A DNA stretch of 64,000 nucleotides from Nepenthes gracilis (GCA_033239525.1 BSYO01000004.1:17274037-17338036), one strand, 5' to 3'. Positions 21,480-31,531 are shown, counted from the stretch's first letter. Notes: generated by a model not told the origin, from the sequence alone. A program made the numbers and translations.

Positions 21480-22339
21480 CGAAATGTGACGACCCGACTT
21501 TTATTACCATCAAAAGCCATCGTCAAATCCAAAGTCCTTACAAATAAAAGATAAAAAGGTGAACATAAAAATTTTTCTTTTCTTCTTTTGTACCTGAGAT
21601 GCATACTAAAGATTTATAATTTCATTAATTCCAAAAGTAACACGGAAACATACTAACATTCATAAGCAGCGGAATAAATTTTACACGTTTCCTCAAAAAC
21701 AAAATAAACAAAGCTCCCAAAAATCCGCTCCAGCCAGCTTAAACATTCAGCTACACCATAAGATTCTACTCAACTTCATCCTCCATAAGCTTGTCATCTG
21801 AAAAGTTGCAAAAATGAGCTTATAAAGCCCAGCAGGATACTCACATGCAGAAAACATAAGCATACATATAATTTCATCAAAATATAGATTCATAGCATAA
21901 GAAAAATCATCATATTGTTTCTTCTTTAGTTCATGTTCTTTCATTTTGTCTTCAGAAAATTCATCAAAATCATTCGGAATTCATATCATCTTTAGGGACC
22001 GGACGGGAGCGGACAACATCGAGGACGGGTTGTGTGCTACCCCACAACCTAAAGCCGTATCCCCGCATTATGCTCCTCCGGGCGGGAGGTAATGCCTTTA
22101 ACCCGGCATACGGGGCCATAGTCCATAGTTCTTATGCCACCAAAAGGTCCCCTCCCGTGGCCCAGGAGGCATCCTCGAGTGTCACTCCAATATCCTTCAT
22201 CCATCTTTAACAGTAAGTTTAATGGAAACTCGGTTCTTAGTTCGTGTTCTTTAATGGCCAATCATCATAGTTCGAAAGTCAAAAGTCGTGGAGTTCCACT
22301 TGCTGTCCGTAATTACATGCCATTTTTCATGTTCATAAA

Positions 22340-23230
22340 TACATAGGCCGGAGTTCATTTCATGCAGAGGACCGGAGTTCTTAAAGCCGGACTTCTTTTA
22401 TCAATGCCGGAGTGCCTTTCAAAGCTAAAATTCTTTTACATAAAAACCGGAGTTCTTTTACATTGCCGTAGTTCTTTTACATAGAAGCCGGAGTTTCTTC
22501 GATCATAAGTTGTTATCAAAAGTCGGAGTAAAAAGTCGGAGTAAAAAGCCGGAGTTCTCTTTTTTCTACAGTAGGCCGGAGTTCTTTTTCAAACAGAATG
22601 CCGGAGTTGTTTTTCATAACAGAACGGAGTGCTTTTCTTTTCAAAATCCGAAGTGTTTTTCTATTTAAAAATCCGAAACTCTTAAATCCGAAGTGTGTTT
22701 TGTCTTAAATCCGAAGTTCATAAATCCGGAGTTCACTTCTTATAAAATCCGAAGTTCAATATCCGAAGTTCTTTTCCAATAAAAAGGACAGAGTCTTGTT
22801 TATTAAATTTTCGAAGTTCTTTTTAAACGGAAGGCCGAAGTTCCTAAAACCGAAGTTCATTTATTATTGCCAGAGTTCTTTTCTTACAAAGCCGGAGTTC
22901 GTTTTCTTTAGTTAAAGCCGGAGTTCTTTTCTGGAATCCAAAGATCATCAAAACCGGAGTTCATAAAGGACGGAGTATATTTTTTAAACAAAATCCGAAG
23001 TTCTTTTTCTTAAAGGGGACGGAGTGCCTTTCTTTCCCAAAAATCCGGAGTGCTTAAAGGGACGGAGTGCTTTAAAATGAATGGAGTGTTTTTCTTTCAA
23101 AATCAGAAGTTCATAATTTCGGAGTTCATTTACTGTTAATCAAGGCTCTAACCCGAAGTTCATTTTTTTCAAATTGCCGGAGCTCTAAATCATTTCCTGT
23201 AAAAATGCCGGAGGTCTTTTATCTTAAACT
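22340..23230. repeat. CCGGAGTTC motif array, block 1
   Basis: Roughly 35-40 copies of CCGGAGTTC, or the variants CCGAAGTTC, CGGAGTGC and CCGGAGTG, are separated by 10-35 nt of T-rich filler (often 'TTTTCTTT...AAA'). The motif phase and spacer length are irregular, unlike an ordinary tandem repeat. It lies downstream of the LTR TATA box, so it would be transcribed. Confidence 0.9.
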
Positions 23231-23786
23231 CAGAGATCTTTTAACAGAACAGATTTCAATAGCAGGAATACTTGTTTCATCTTAAGGCCTAAAATTCCCT
23301 TCCGTAAACATGCATTTAGCAAAATTCATAACCATTGACAATAAATCATAAACAGAATAAATCTAACATCATGCGTAACAGAATTTTCTTTAAACATATA
23401 TTTCAGAGCGAACAGTAAAAGCATACTTCATACAGAATATCATATACTTTCATAGCAACATAAATAAACATGAGTTTTAGAAATATGGTGAGTATCTTGC
23501 CTGAATACTTTTCTACTTTGCCTTAGCCTTCGGTCTCCTTCTTGACTAAAAGTTTTTAGTGGTACCTTTTTCTGATATCCTTAAACCCTTATTTATAGCC
23601 CATGGGTTAGGTGGCTATCATTTATGGCTTCACATTTTCCAAAGGTGATATTTATAATCTTACATTTTTCAAGGAGGGTCGTTTTCCAATAAGTCTCGGA
23701 AATAGCCAATTTATTGATGGTCGCTCTTGCCCAATATTCTTCCTTATTTTCTGTGACTGGACTTCAGCATTTCATCAAAATAACTT

Positions 23787-24443
23787 CCGGTCAACTATCG
23801 AGCGTTGACCGGATTTCTATCTCCTTTCTATTCATTTGTTCACGTTTCTCCGGTCGACATTTTTCGTTGACCGGATTTCTCCTTCTTCTACTTTAACTTC
23901 AGCTTTTCATCTCCACAATATTCCGGCCTTACAGGACTGGACTTCATTTTTATTAAATCCGAATTTCTTTTTACTTCGGAAATCCGGAGTGTTTTCTTTC
24001 AAGCAAATCCGGACTTCTTTTTACTTCGGAAGTCCGGAGTGTTTTTACTAAGGAAATCCGGACTTCATTTTCATTAAATCCGGACTTCTTTTCTCCAACG
24101 AAATCCGGACTTCTGTTTACCAAGGGAAATCCGGAGTTCTTTTTACCAAAGGAAATCCGGACTTCATTTTATTAAGGGAATCCGGACTTCTTTTCTTCAA
24201 GAAAAATCTGGACTTCTATTCCCCACGGAATCCGGAATTCTTTTTACCAAGGGAAATCCGGACTTCATTTTATCAAGGAAATCCGGACTTCTTTGTCATC
24301 CAAAAATCCGGACTAGAATTTCACCAATGAAATCCGGACTTCTTCTTATCCCGGAAATCCGGAGTTCTTAAGGCCTAACTTGATTCCATCTTAAGCCGGT
24401 GTACTATTCTTATTTCGTTTTCCGGTCAACTTGCGTTGACCGG
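23787..24443. promoter_or_regulatory. Three W-box palindromes in the solo LTR
   Basis: CCGGTCAAC and GTTGACCGG face each other at 23787-23795 / 23804-23812 and at 24422-24430 / 24435-24443. The pair at 23850-23858 / 23866-23874 has a single mismatch. All three lie upstream of the inferred TATA box (minus orientation), in the U3. The arm core TTGACC is the WRKY W-box. Confidence 0.6.
23945..24375. repeat. CCGGACTTC motif array, block 2
   Basis: About 17 copies of AAATCCGGACTTC, or the CCGGAGTG/GTTC variants, spaced 20-35 nt. In this block the middle base is mostly C (CCGGACTTC), against G in block 1. The block lies in the inferred U3. Confidence 0.88.
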
Positions 24444-24489
24444 ACTTGATGATTAAAATTTTTCCTTTTAAAATTTTTGGGTCGTTACA

Positions 24490-24700
24490 CGAAAATTGAG
24501 GCCTACTTTCAGGCGCATCGCGTAGTGGTCCTTACGGACCAGCCACTGAAATGCATACTCCAAAAGCCCGACGTTTTGGGGCGATTGGTAAAGTGGGCCA
24601 TTGAATTGGGTGAGTTCGACATCGAGTTCAGGCCCAGACCTGCCATAAAGGCGCAGGCTCTGGCCGACTTCATTGTTGAGACCACAACACCAATTCAAGA
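24490..24700 (+). pseudogene. Tat RNase H, second half
   Basis: It continues the interrupted domain: YFQAHRVVVLTDQPLK, LGRLVKWAIELGEFDIEFRP and ALADFIVE. A one-base loss just after the insertion site puts this part in a different frame from 21479. It runs in frame into the second RNase H. Confidence 0.85.
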
Positions 24701-24744
24701 GGAACAATCCGTAGAAAATGAAGAACAGCCCGGTGGGGCCCCAG

Positions 24745-25160
24745 AATGGACACTCCACGTGGACGGATCGTCCACGGACAGTGGCTGTGGAGCAGGGGTG
24801 ATCTTAACAACCCCTGACGGATTCGAGATCAAGTATTCCCTGAAACTTGATTTCCCAGCGACCAACAACGTCGCTGAGTACGAAGCCCTACTGGCTGGCT
24901 TGCGATTGGCAAAGGAGTGCTCTGCCAAGAGGCTGGCAGTTCACAGTGACTCCGAATTAATCGTCAACCAGGTCAATGAGGGCTTCGAGGCAAACAACCC
25001 TTCCTTGGCCAGGTACCTGGCAAAGGCAAATGAGACCATCCAGGGCTTCAACAAGCTAACCCTGGTTCACGTTTCTCGAGCCGAAAATTGGAAGGCAGAC
25101 CGGTTGGCAAGAGTACCACCGCCGAAACCCGTAACAATATTCGAGGAACATGCGGGAGAC
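24745..25160 (+). pseudogene. Second, archaeal-type RNase H (aRNH) of the Tat element
   Basis: All four acidic positions are visible: Asp in WTLHVDGSS (about 24749), Glu in NNVAEYEALLAGL (about 24867), Asp in VHSDSELIVNQV (about 24945) and Asp in ENWKADRLA (about 25095). The domain is open end to end, from 24490 to the stop at 25223. It is the best-preserved coding part of the element. A second RNase H of this kind between RNase H and integrase is a hallmark of Tat-clade gypsy elements. It degrades the RNA of RNA/DNA hybrids during reverse transcription. Confidence 0.85.
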
Positions 25161-25223
25161 CCCAGGCGCTCCGAGCATAGAGAAACAGGAGGCCATGCAT
25201 TTTCGAGATGGAAAACCGGATGA

Positions 25224-26446
25224 CTCCTTACCTTAGATACTTGGCCGACGGATCACTCCCGATGACACCTAAAGGCCAAGCAGATTAAAAAGACACATTG
25301 GGTGGGTACATGGTAGTTGACGGATGGTCAGATCGCCACGGATAATCAACTCCAGATCTCCTCCGCCTATCTCCCGAGGAGGTCGACTACGCTACCGGGC
25401 GAAGTTCACCTCGGGATCTGTGGATCACACGTAGGCGGGAAGAACCTAGCCTTCAAAATTATGCGGTAGGGCTACTACTGGCCCTCAATGAAAAAGGACG
25501 CGCTTGAGTTTGTTAAGAAGTGTGAGAGCTGCCAGCTTCATGGCAACCTTCACCACCAGCCGTCCGCTGACCTGAAGTCCCTTCAGGCTCCGTGGCCCTT
25601 CGCGCAATGGGGACTCGACATTCTCGGCCCATTTCCCATTACCACGGGGCAAAGGAAATTCATCGTAGCGGGCATCGACTACTTCACTAAGTGGGTTGAG
25701 GCTGCCCCGCTTGCAAAGATCACAGAACACAATGCTCTAGAGTTCCTTCGCCAGTAGCATTGTTCTGCAGATTTAAGCGTCCCGAGGTCGTGGTAACCGA
25801 TAACGGGACCCACTTTGGGAAACGCTTCACCAAGTATTGCACCAGCCTTGGGATCAAGCTGGTCCACACTTCGAGCATACCCCGGTGCCAACGGACATGT
25901 GGAGGTCACAAACCGTACGCTACTCCACGGGTTAAAGACTAAGTTGGAGGACACCGGGGCTCTGGGTGACGAGCTCCCATCCGTCCTCTGGTCTTATCGT
26001 ACAACCCCGAAGGAACCAACGCGCGAGACGCCCTTCAGCCTATGTTACGGGACTGAAGCGGTAATTCCTGTTAAAATCAAGCTCCCAAGTCTCAGGGTGG
26101 AGTCCTTCGACCCACAGACCAACTCCCAGAAAATCAGGGAGTATTTGGACTTGCTAGAGGAAGCCCGCAATGCCGCCAGAATACGGACAGCGGCATACCA
26201 ATACCGAGTTGCCCGATACAATAATAAAAAGGTAAAAGCCCGGCAATCGACGTTGGGGACTTAGTCCTACGAGGTATCGAGGCCACAGGCAAGCTGGCCG
26301 GCCGAAACAAGCTCTCTCCCAACTGGGAGGGACCTTTCCTTGTCTCTGCCGTCCTGCGCAACGGAGCATACAAACTCCGGAACCAGGACGGAAAGTTGGT
26401 CCCACGAACGTGGAACGCAACCCACCTGAAGCGCTACTTCCAATAG
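25224..26446 (+). pseudogene. Tat integrase, frameshifted
   Basis: The start is scrambled. From 25488 the zinc-binding side is clear (KKDALEFVKKCESCQLHGN). The core has WGLDILGPFP with the first Asp (about 25618) and VVTDNGTHFG with the second (about 25793). After a stop at 25755 and a frameshift near 25880, the third acidic position sits in GANGHVEVTNRTL. The C-terminal part reads TPFSLCYGTEAVIPVKI, and after a stop at 26262 the GPY-type end (NWEGPFLVSAV, TWNATHLKRYF) runs to a TAG at 26444-26446. In life it would integrate cDNA. Here it is inactive. Confidence 0.85.
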
Positions 26447-26623
26447 GGAACCCAGGTGCGCACTTACTCGCTCATGTGCATTCATTCGTGTGCTTGTTTT
26501 TACTTTGATAAAATGGGGAGTTTACTTAGCATATAGAATCCTAGGCCATATAAACTGCGTTTGCCTTGCAGGTATCCACCCGACCTAGACTGCCCCTAAG
26601 TCGGGAGGGTCTTCACCCTCTCG

Positions 26624-26885
26624 TTAAACCCTAGTCATCTAGGTGGCCCAAAAAGTGGTCTGAAACCCTGGTCATCCAGGTGGCCCATAAGCGTTCTTAA
26701 ACCCTAGTCATCTAGGTGGCCCATGAGCGGTCTGAAACCCTGGTCATCCAGGTGGCCCACGAGCGGTCTAAAACCTTGGTCATCCAAGTGGCCCATGAGC
26801 GGTCTGAATCCTCGGTCATCCGAGCGGCCCAATAGCGGTCGTACTAAACCTTGGTCATCCAAGTGGCCCATAGCAGTCTGAAAAC
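26624..26885 (+). repeat. 36-bp tandem array with covarying hairpin arms
   Basis: There are seven units at 36-39 bp spacing. Each holds a 5-bp stem around TCAT followed by a conserved GGCCCA. Arm pairs by unit: CCTAG/CTAGG (26630/26639), CCTGG/CCAGG (26667/26676), CCTAG/CTAGG (26703/26712), CCTGG/CCAGG (26739/26748), CTTGG/CCAAG (26775/26784), CTCGG/CCGAG (26811/26820), CTTGG/CCAAG (26850/26859). All seven pair perfectly despite four different arm sequences. The array lies about 180 bp after the pol stop. Confidence 0.95.
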
Positions 26886-26984
26886 CTTAGGGGGCAAGAA
26901 TGGCACACGCGACGACCTCTTTTCGGGGAGCAGCAATGTCAGTCAACGACGGTCGAAGGGAGAAACAATTTTTCTCCAAAATTG

Positions 26985-27290
26985 GCGGCCCAAGTCTTCA
27001 CTTGAACGGCGCCACCAGGCTGGTTCTTACAACCGCCTGCTCAGCTTAAGGATCTACTCCTTAGGCAGCTAGCCAACCGAGTTGGCTACCCCACGCACCA
27101 ACCTTCTTTGTGAAAGGATAGCGTGATTAAACAATAACGAGAAGCATTCCTTCTCTAACACTGACTGCCCAAGTTTCCACTTGGACAGCACCGCAAGGTT
27201 GGTCAATGCAACCACCTGCCAAGCCTGGGGGCTCAGCTCCTTAGGCAACCAAACAACGGCCGCCGGCCAACTAGGTTGGCCGCCCGATGC
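26985..27290 (+). repeat. Diverged duplication of about 180-bp spacing
   Basis: About 26985-27110 and 27165-27290 share the order GGCCCAAGT-TTCACTTG-ACGGC, CAAGGTTGGTC/CAGGCTGGTTC, ACAACCGCCTGC and CTCCTTAGGCA. The same layout is faintly visible in the minus-strand Tat relic near 3810-3890. It is a non-coding post-pol region with no recognised function. Confidence 0.65.
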
Positions 27291-27423
27291 AATAAAATAA
27301 ACAAACACAAAGCAATAAAATGCAATGGACACCGAACTAAAAAGGACTTCCATTTTATTGCTCATAGAAGTATGTTACAATTTACATACTGAAAGCTACA
27401 AGGCTGGCGGACCACCCTGACTG

Positions 27424-29218
27424 TCACGGGGCTCTCCCTGTAGTCTTCCTTACGCTGCGCCGCGCGGCGCGGTTTCTTTGGTTAATAAACTCCACTAGGA
27501 AGTCAGGAACGACTAGCCGCGCGACGTGACGTCCAATGTTGAGCCCATCCAACAGCGGGGCGTGTAGTGCGCCACCGACATCATGGAGGCTCATCCAAGT
27601 AGCCAACTCGCTCTCTGCGGTGGCGGCTCGATCTGCGAGGTGTTTGTTGCTCGCTTTCATTCGATCATCCTCCTACTTTAGGCGAGCAACCTCCGCCTTC
27701 AGCTCAGCAACCTCCGCCTTCAGCTCGGCGTTCTCAGTCTCCACTCCCGACATGACAGCCTCAAGAGTAGCTGTCTGCTCACGGAGCTCTCCTCTTGAGG
27801 CGGCCAGCTTGGCATCTAGCCAGGCTATCTCAGCCTCCCGGTCCGCAATGATACGTTCACGCTGCTCCATTTCCCAGGAGATAGCTGAGGCCAATCTTCT
27901 TGGCTGCACAGGACCAAAGCGAAACGTGAGTCTGTAAACATAAGGAAGAAAGAATTGCAAGAAAACCGTTATAGAGGTCGTACCTCATAAGTCTTCCTAT
28001 GAGGCCTCCCAGGCCTAGACTCCAGGCCTGGCCCAGCTGGTGGTGGAACCGGAGATGTTGAGCTAGGAGCGCCCTCTTGCGCCGAATACGCCGCTGCCTC
28101 GTCCAAAAGACGATCCAAAAACTCGTCTTCATCAACGGCAGCGGCGGGCTCCTCTCTTGCAGCCTCTGGGAGCAACGTGGCAGTTTCTTCCTCCTCCTAG
28201 CTGCCTTTGAGCAAAGAACATGAATCGCTCGTGACGACGGCTCTACAATATAAACGCGTGAACCCTCGAGCACGTCGCGAGCTGGCTCCTCTGCAGATCC
28301 CATCCAGGCAGCGCCTGGAGTCAGCTTCGCCGCAGGCTGGGCCAGAATAACCCCACCGGCATCCGCCGGCCTATCCTCAACGGACCTCTCTGCTCCAGAA
28401 GTGCTGCCGGGACCATTGTAAATCCCGGCAGCCACGAGATCAATCTGCGAAGAGGAAGATGAGGGCGTGGCAGTCGCCCTCTCAGCAGCCTCCTCCGAAG
28501 ACATTGGGCGGATGATCAACTTCTTTGAGACATCAGGCCTCATCATTTTAATCGGAGGGTGCGGCTTCTGAACCGGGGACGGCGGTCCCCATTTAGCCTT
28601 TTTGGTTTCCTCAGGGGAAACCAAAAAATCCCTTCTAAACTCGTCGGGATTTTGCCGTATGGCCTTGGTCAGCTAGGCGTAGGCAGAGTTCTCCGCCGCA
28701 GACGGCGTATCCAGATGTATGTCCGAGACCTTACCCCAGTCCCGCGCGATTGGCCACTTTTCTCCAACCTTTACAAAGAAGAACCGGTTTTTCCAGTTCT
28801 TCAGGGAGTCGTGGATGGCCGTATTTATTTTTATCCCCGTACGGGGGCTGAGTGAAATCCACTCCGCCCCCTGGGTCACCTTAAAAATTACCTTAAGGCC
28901 GGACATCTTAAACTTATGGCCAATCTTCCGGGAAAAAATGCATAGAGTACAGATATACCTCATCGCATTGGCATGAAGCTGGGCAATGGGTACTTGCAGG
29001 GCCGCCATGATCGACTTAAGCTCCTCCGGCAACGGCAGGCGAAGGCCACTCCTCAAGTGAGCCTCATAAACGGTAAAATAGCCTTCCGATGGACAAAGGG
29101 CTTTGTCGTCCTCGCCTGGGACCTTCCAGGCCATTTCTTTCGGAATGTTAAATTCGACGCACAAAGCCTTAATATCATTTTCCCTCAAATCAGATGAGAA
29201 ATCCGCCACGGAAGCCAT
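27424..29218 (-). pseudogene. Antisense ORF of the Tat element (Transposase_28-like plus coiled coil)
   Basis: On the strand opposite gag-pol, the reading frame from ATG 29218 (MASVADFSSDL) runs past a single TAG (28673-28675) to about 28200. It has the pattern GYFTVYEAHLRSGLRLPLP, IAQLHANAMRYICTLCIF and NWKNRFFFVK, typical of the plant 'putative gypsy type transposon' family (Pfam Transposase_28). A proline- and serine-rich linker follows. After a +1 frameshift near 28200 comes an acidic segment (DEDEFLDRLLDEAAAYSA). From about 27930, in a third frame, a coiled coil (EIAWLDAKLAASRGELREQ; AELKAEVAELKAEVARLK) continues past one TAG to the stop at 27424. A GT (27983-27982) to AG (27933-27932) intron is possible but would be only 52 nt and leaves the frame off by one. 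Total length is about 580 codons. The function of this family is unknown. Confidence 0.75.
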
Positions 29219-29592
29219 AATCGAAAAAAGCTTTAGGGTGTCTTCGAAGGGCTTGGCTGAGAAACGGGAATGAGGAAGACGAAGGTTGGGAGGCGTAACT
29301 GATTTCAAAAAATGGAAGGAAAACTTAAGCGCCAAGCATGCAAAGGACGCCGTCAGTCCTGCCACGCGTCACCTCCTCATTTGACCCAGCCAAAGGACAG
29401 GACTCTCGCACGAAACCCCTCATTAATGGCACCGTCAGGATTGCCACGTGTCGCCTCTCCACTTGACCCTGCAAAAGGACGGATCTCTGGCGCATTAATG
29501 ACCTGATCTCCTCCCAATCAAAGGAGGATGCGTGTCGTTTTCTGCCTTGCAGTCCGGCTAAAAGTTGGCAGAAATCATTCCCAGAATTGTCC

Positions 29593-29795
29593 AAGGACGG
29601 TCAACAATTCTGGTACTCGAATTGACCAGGACGGTCAACAATTCTAGTACTCCGGAATTGACTAAGACGGTCAACAATTCTGGAACACCGGAATTGACCA
29701 GAACGGTCAACAATTTTGGTACTCCGGAATTAACCAGGACGGTCAACAATTCTGGTACTCCGAAATTGGCCAGAATGGTCAACAATTCCGGTCAA
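29593..29795. repeat. 36-bp tandem array upstream of the antisense ORF
   Basis: Six units contain GGTCAACAATTCTGGTACTC followed by CGGAATTGACC. The GGTCAAC starts are at 29599, 29633, 29669, 29705, 29741 and 29777. Each unit opens with GGTCAA and closes with TTGACC (W-box cores facing each other). Because 36 is a multiple of 3, the array is open on both strands with 12-residue repeats, which is not evidence of coding. Confidence 0.93.
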
Positions 29796-29884
29796 GCCTT
29801 CATTCACGCTTTTATAAGTTTCCACAGGATTCTCAAAGCAAGGAAAATGTCCCATCAAGAACATACTGGAGGCCAGAAATCTGA

Positions 29885-29904
29885 CCACCAGCATGGGGGG
29901 CTAG
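29885..29904 (+). other. Polypurine-tract region of the Tat element
   Basis: The sequence just before the 3' LTR is CCACCAGCATGGGGGGCTAG. The G-run is the only purine-rich stretch at the required place for plus-strand priming. It is weaker than usual. Confidence 0.5.
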
Positions 29905-31286
29905 TGATGGGTACACCAATAATGGGCTGGCCCAAAGAAAGGTCAACAGAAGCCCAGAAAGGCCAGTCAACATTCCTGACAGCCCAGTAGGAAGATGGGC
30001 CCAAAAACAGGAAAGCCCGAAGACGGTCAACGTTTGCGTTGACCGTCCTGGCGGCCAACCTACTCACAAACGGTCAACTCAGCGTTGACCAGGTTGTTGG
30101 GCCTTTAGAGGCTTTGCAACAGTGATGGGCCTATTCCATTCTGGCCCACAGCCCATCGGTTGATCGCCCGCCGCTCTCCCTTCGTTCTCCACGAAGGCGG
30201 CCAACACGCTGACGGTCAACTCGTGACGTTAGCCGACCGCTCCTATTCCATATTGGGCCCAAACAAAGCTCTTCTACTGTAATCGGCCTGACTCACCCAG
30301 GCCCATAGCCCATCTGGAGGCCAAAGACGGACGCCTTTCATGGGGGCGGCCAACACGCATGCAGACGGTCAACCTGAAAGCGCTGACCGGGTCCGTGCTT
30401 GCCACATCGGGCCCCGTGAAGCCTTTCAACAAGAATGTGCCCGACCTGCTTAGGCCCACCAGACATAAAAAGGCCGACCACAATCCTCCAAGGATATTGC
30501 ACGATCTCAAAAGGAATATCAGCAAGATTGGTGCCCTTCAAATAAGGAAGGCGCCAGATCCTCCCAACTCCTTGCCAGCCAAGGAACCTCAACGGTAACA
30601 TGCTGGGAAGGAAAGAAGCTAACTTAGAAAGTGGTTGGCCGCCTCAGAAGGAAACAATCCTCCACAATTGGGCAACGAGCATCAGCTTCCAAAAGGAAGG
30701 CCAGCAACAGATCACAGGAACGATCGCTCCTTCCAAAGAAGGAGGATCGCCATCTTTGCCATAAAAGAGGCCCTGGATTCACCATCCAAGGCACGCTTTC
30801 AAACACGCTTTCTTGCATGCTTTCTTGGGCACTCTGAGACATTGAAACTCCCGTAGAATCGCATGCCTCTCTCTCTACCCCAAATACGTTCATCTTCAAC
30901 CCTAAGTGCTCTGAGAAACAAGCTTTGGTTCCCAGCAGCCAAACTCTCAAACACAATCAAACTCCAAGGCAACGAATGAGTCTTTACACACGTTCTCTGC
31001 CTTCCCACCATCCAGATACGAGAAAGGACCTGCGCCTTTCTGACATCTGGAACAAGACACTTTTTTTCCCCTCTCCCATTGCTCTCACGCATTTTCAGTT
31101 TCTTCCTTTGAAGATCATTTCTTCGACTTGAGCGTCGGAGTTATTTCGGTGGGATTACCTCCCGCCGTTAACGCTGACCTCTTGTTCGTTTTAGTGGTGT
31201 GCAGGATTCGTACTCGGTGAACGGAGCCGGTTCAAACCATCTAGAAGAATCCGAATCTGTTTGAAGTCGGATCCAAGTACGCATCA
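29905..31286 (+). repeat. 3' LTR of the Tat element
   Basis: It is 1382 bp, from TGATGGGTACACC to GTACGCATCA, and colinear with 16538-17910. Differences are concentrated at about 30215-30245 and 30365-30440. CTTTT target duplication follows at 31287-31291. Confidence 0.93.
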
Positions 31287-31291
31287 CTTTT

Positions 31292-31526
31292 ATAAATTAT
31301 TATGATTATTATTTATACTTCTATAGATTTTTATAGCACTGATTTTGGTACCTAGTAGCATCTTTAAAGAAACCAACGTTATATTTTAGTCGTACGGGGC
31401 TGGAGTCACTTAATATGGCTATCATATGGATCCCATGTATTATAGTTATATATTGGTTACATATTTTATGAACTTATATGTAATATGACGTCTCATTAAG
31501 TGTAAATGATGACGTGGGACGTCACA
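31292..31526 (+). repeat. 3' end of gypsy solo LTR1
   Basis: This is the continuation of LTR1 after the Tat insertion, ending in GATGACGTGGGACGTCACA. Its reverse complement closely matches 44833-45070, the start of the minus-strand solo LTR there (same family). Confidence 0.85.
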
Positions 31527-31531
31527 ATTGT

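Larger units (their letters stand above)
21485..24489 (-). mobile_element. Gypsy solo LTR nested in the Tat RNase H
   Basis: On the + strand it begins TGTGACGACCCGAC and ends GGGTCGTTACA, with perfect CGAAA duplications at 21480-21484 and 24490-24494, 3005 bp. No PBS, gag or pol is present. Minus orientation is inferred from the TATA box (TATAAATA on the minus strand, about 23590) and the LTR module order: block C' about 21808-21835, and hairpin A arms GGTTGTG 22028-22034 / CACAACC 22043-22049. It is filled with CCGGAGTTC/CCGGACTTC motifs and has three W-box palindromes. Confidence 0.92.
16538..31286 (+). mobile_element. Tat-lineage Ty3/gypsy retrotransposon, near full length
   Basis: Both LTRs begin TGATGGGTACACC and end GTACGCATCA. 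The element is flanked by perfect CTTTT duplications at 16533-16537 and 31287-31291. It is 14.7 kb including the 3.0-kb solo LTR nested in it, about 11.7 kb without. The order is 5' LTR, PBS, gag, protease, RT, RNase H, a second (archaeal-type) RNase H, integrase, a 36-bp array, a long antisense gene, another 36-bp array, and the 3' LTR. The second RNase H and the antisense ORF after pol define Tat-clade elements. Every coding part has stops or frameshifts, so it is not autonomous. By eye the LTRs differ by several dozen substitutions and short indels. Confidence 0.92.
12548..31526 (+). mobile_element. Tekay-like gypsy solo LTR (LTR1), split by Tat element
   Basis: It begins TGTAAGGCCCGAG and ends GACGTGGGACGTCACA. 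The flanks GTTGT (12543-12547) and ATTGT (31527-31531) agree at 4 of 5 bases. Removing the Tat element leaves about 4.2 kb with no gag or pol, so this is a solo LTR. Internal order: a U3 rich in 'ATTCAGC' motifs, a TATA box (TATAAAAG, about 13733), a GA-rich tract (13740-13870), an AACCGG-motif array (about 14040-15350), hairpin A (16017-16038), block B (about 16120-16155) and block C (about 16303-16325). The 3' end lies after the Tat insertion at 31292-31526. Confidence 0.8.

Noticed and set aside
26624..26885. 36-bp repeats suggesting a CRISPR-like array
   Set aside because: The units are contiguous with no unique spacers, lie in a plant retrotransposon, and have no cas genes nearby.
29565..29990. 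12-residue-repeat protein ORFs on both strands
   Set aside because: A 36-bp tandem repeat without stops is open in a frame on each strand by arithmetic; there is no other coding evidence.
16538..31286. Reading the Tat element as an active, complete copy
   Set aside because: Stops in gag, protease and integrase, an altered YxDD loop, and the nested LTR in RNase H rule this out.
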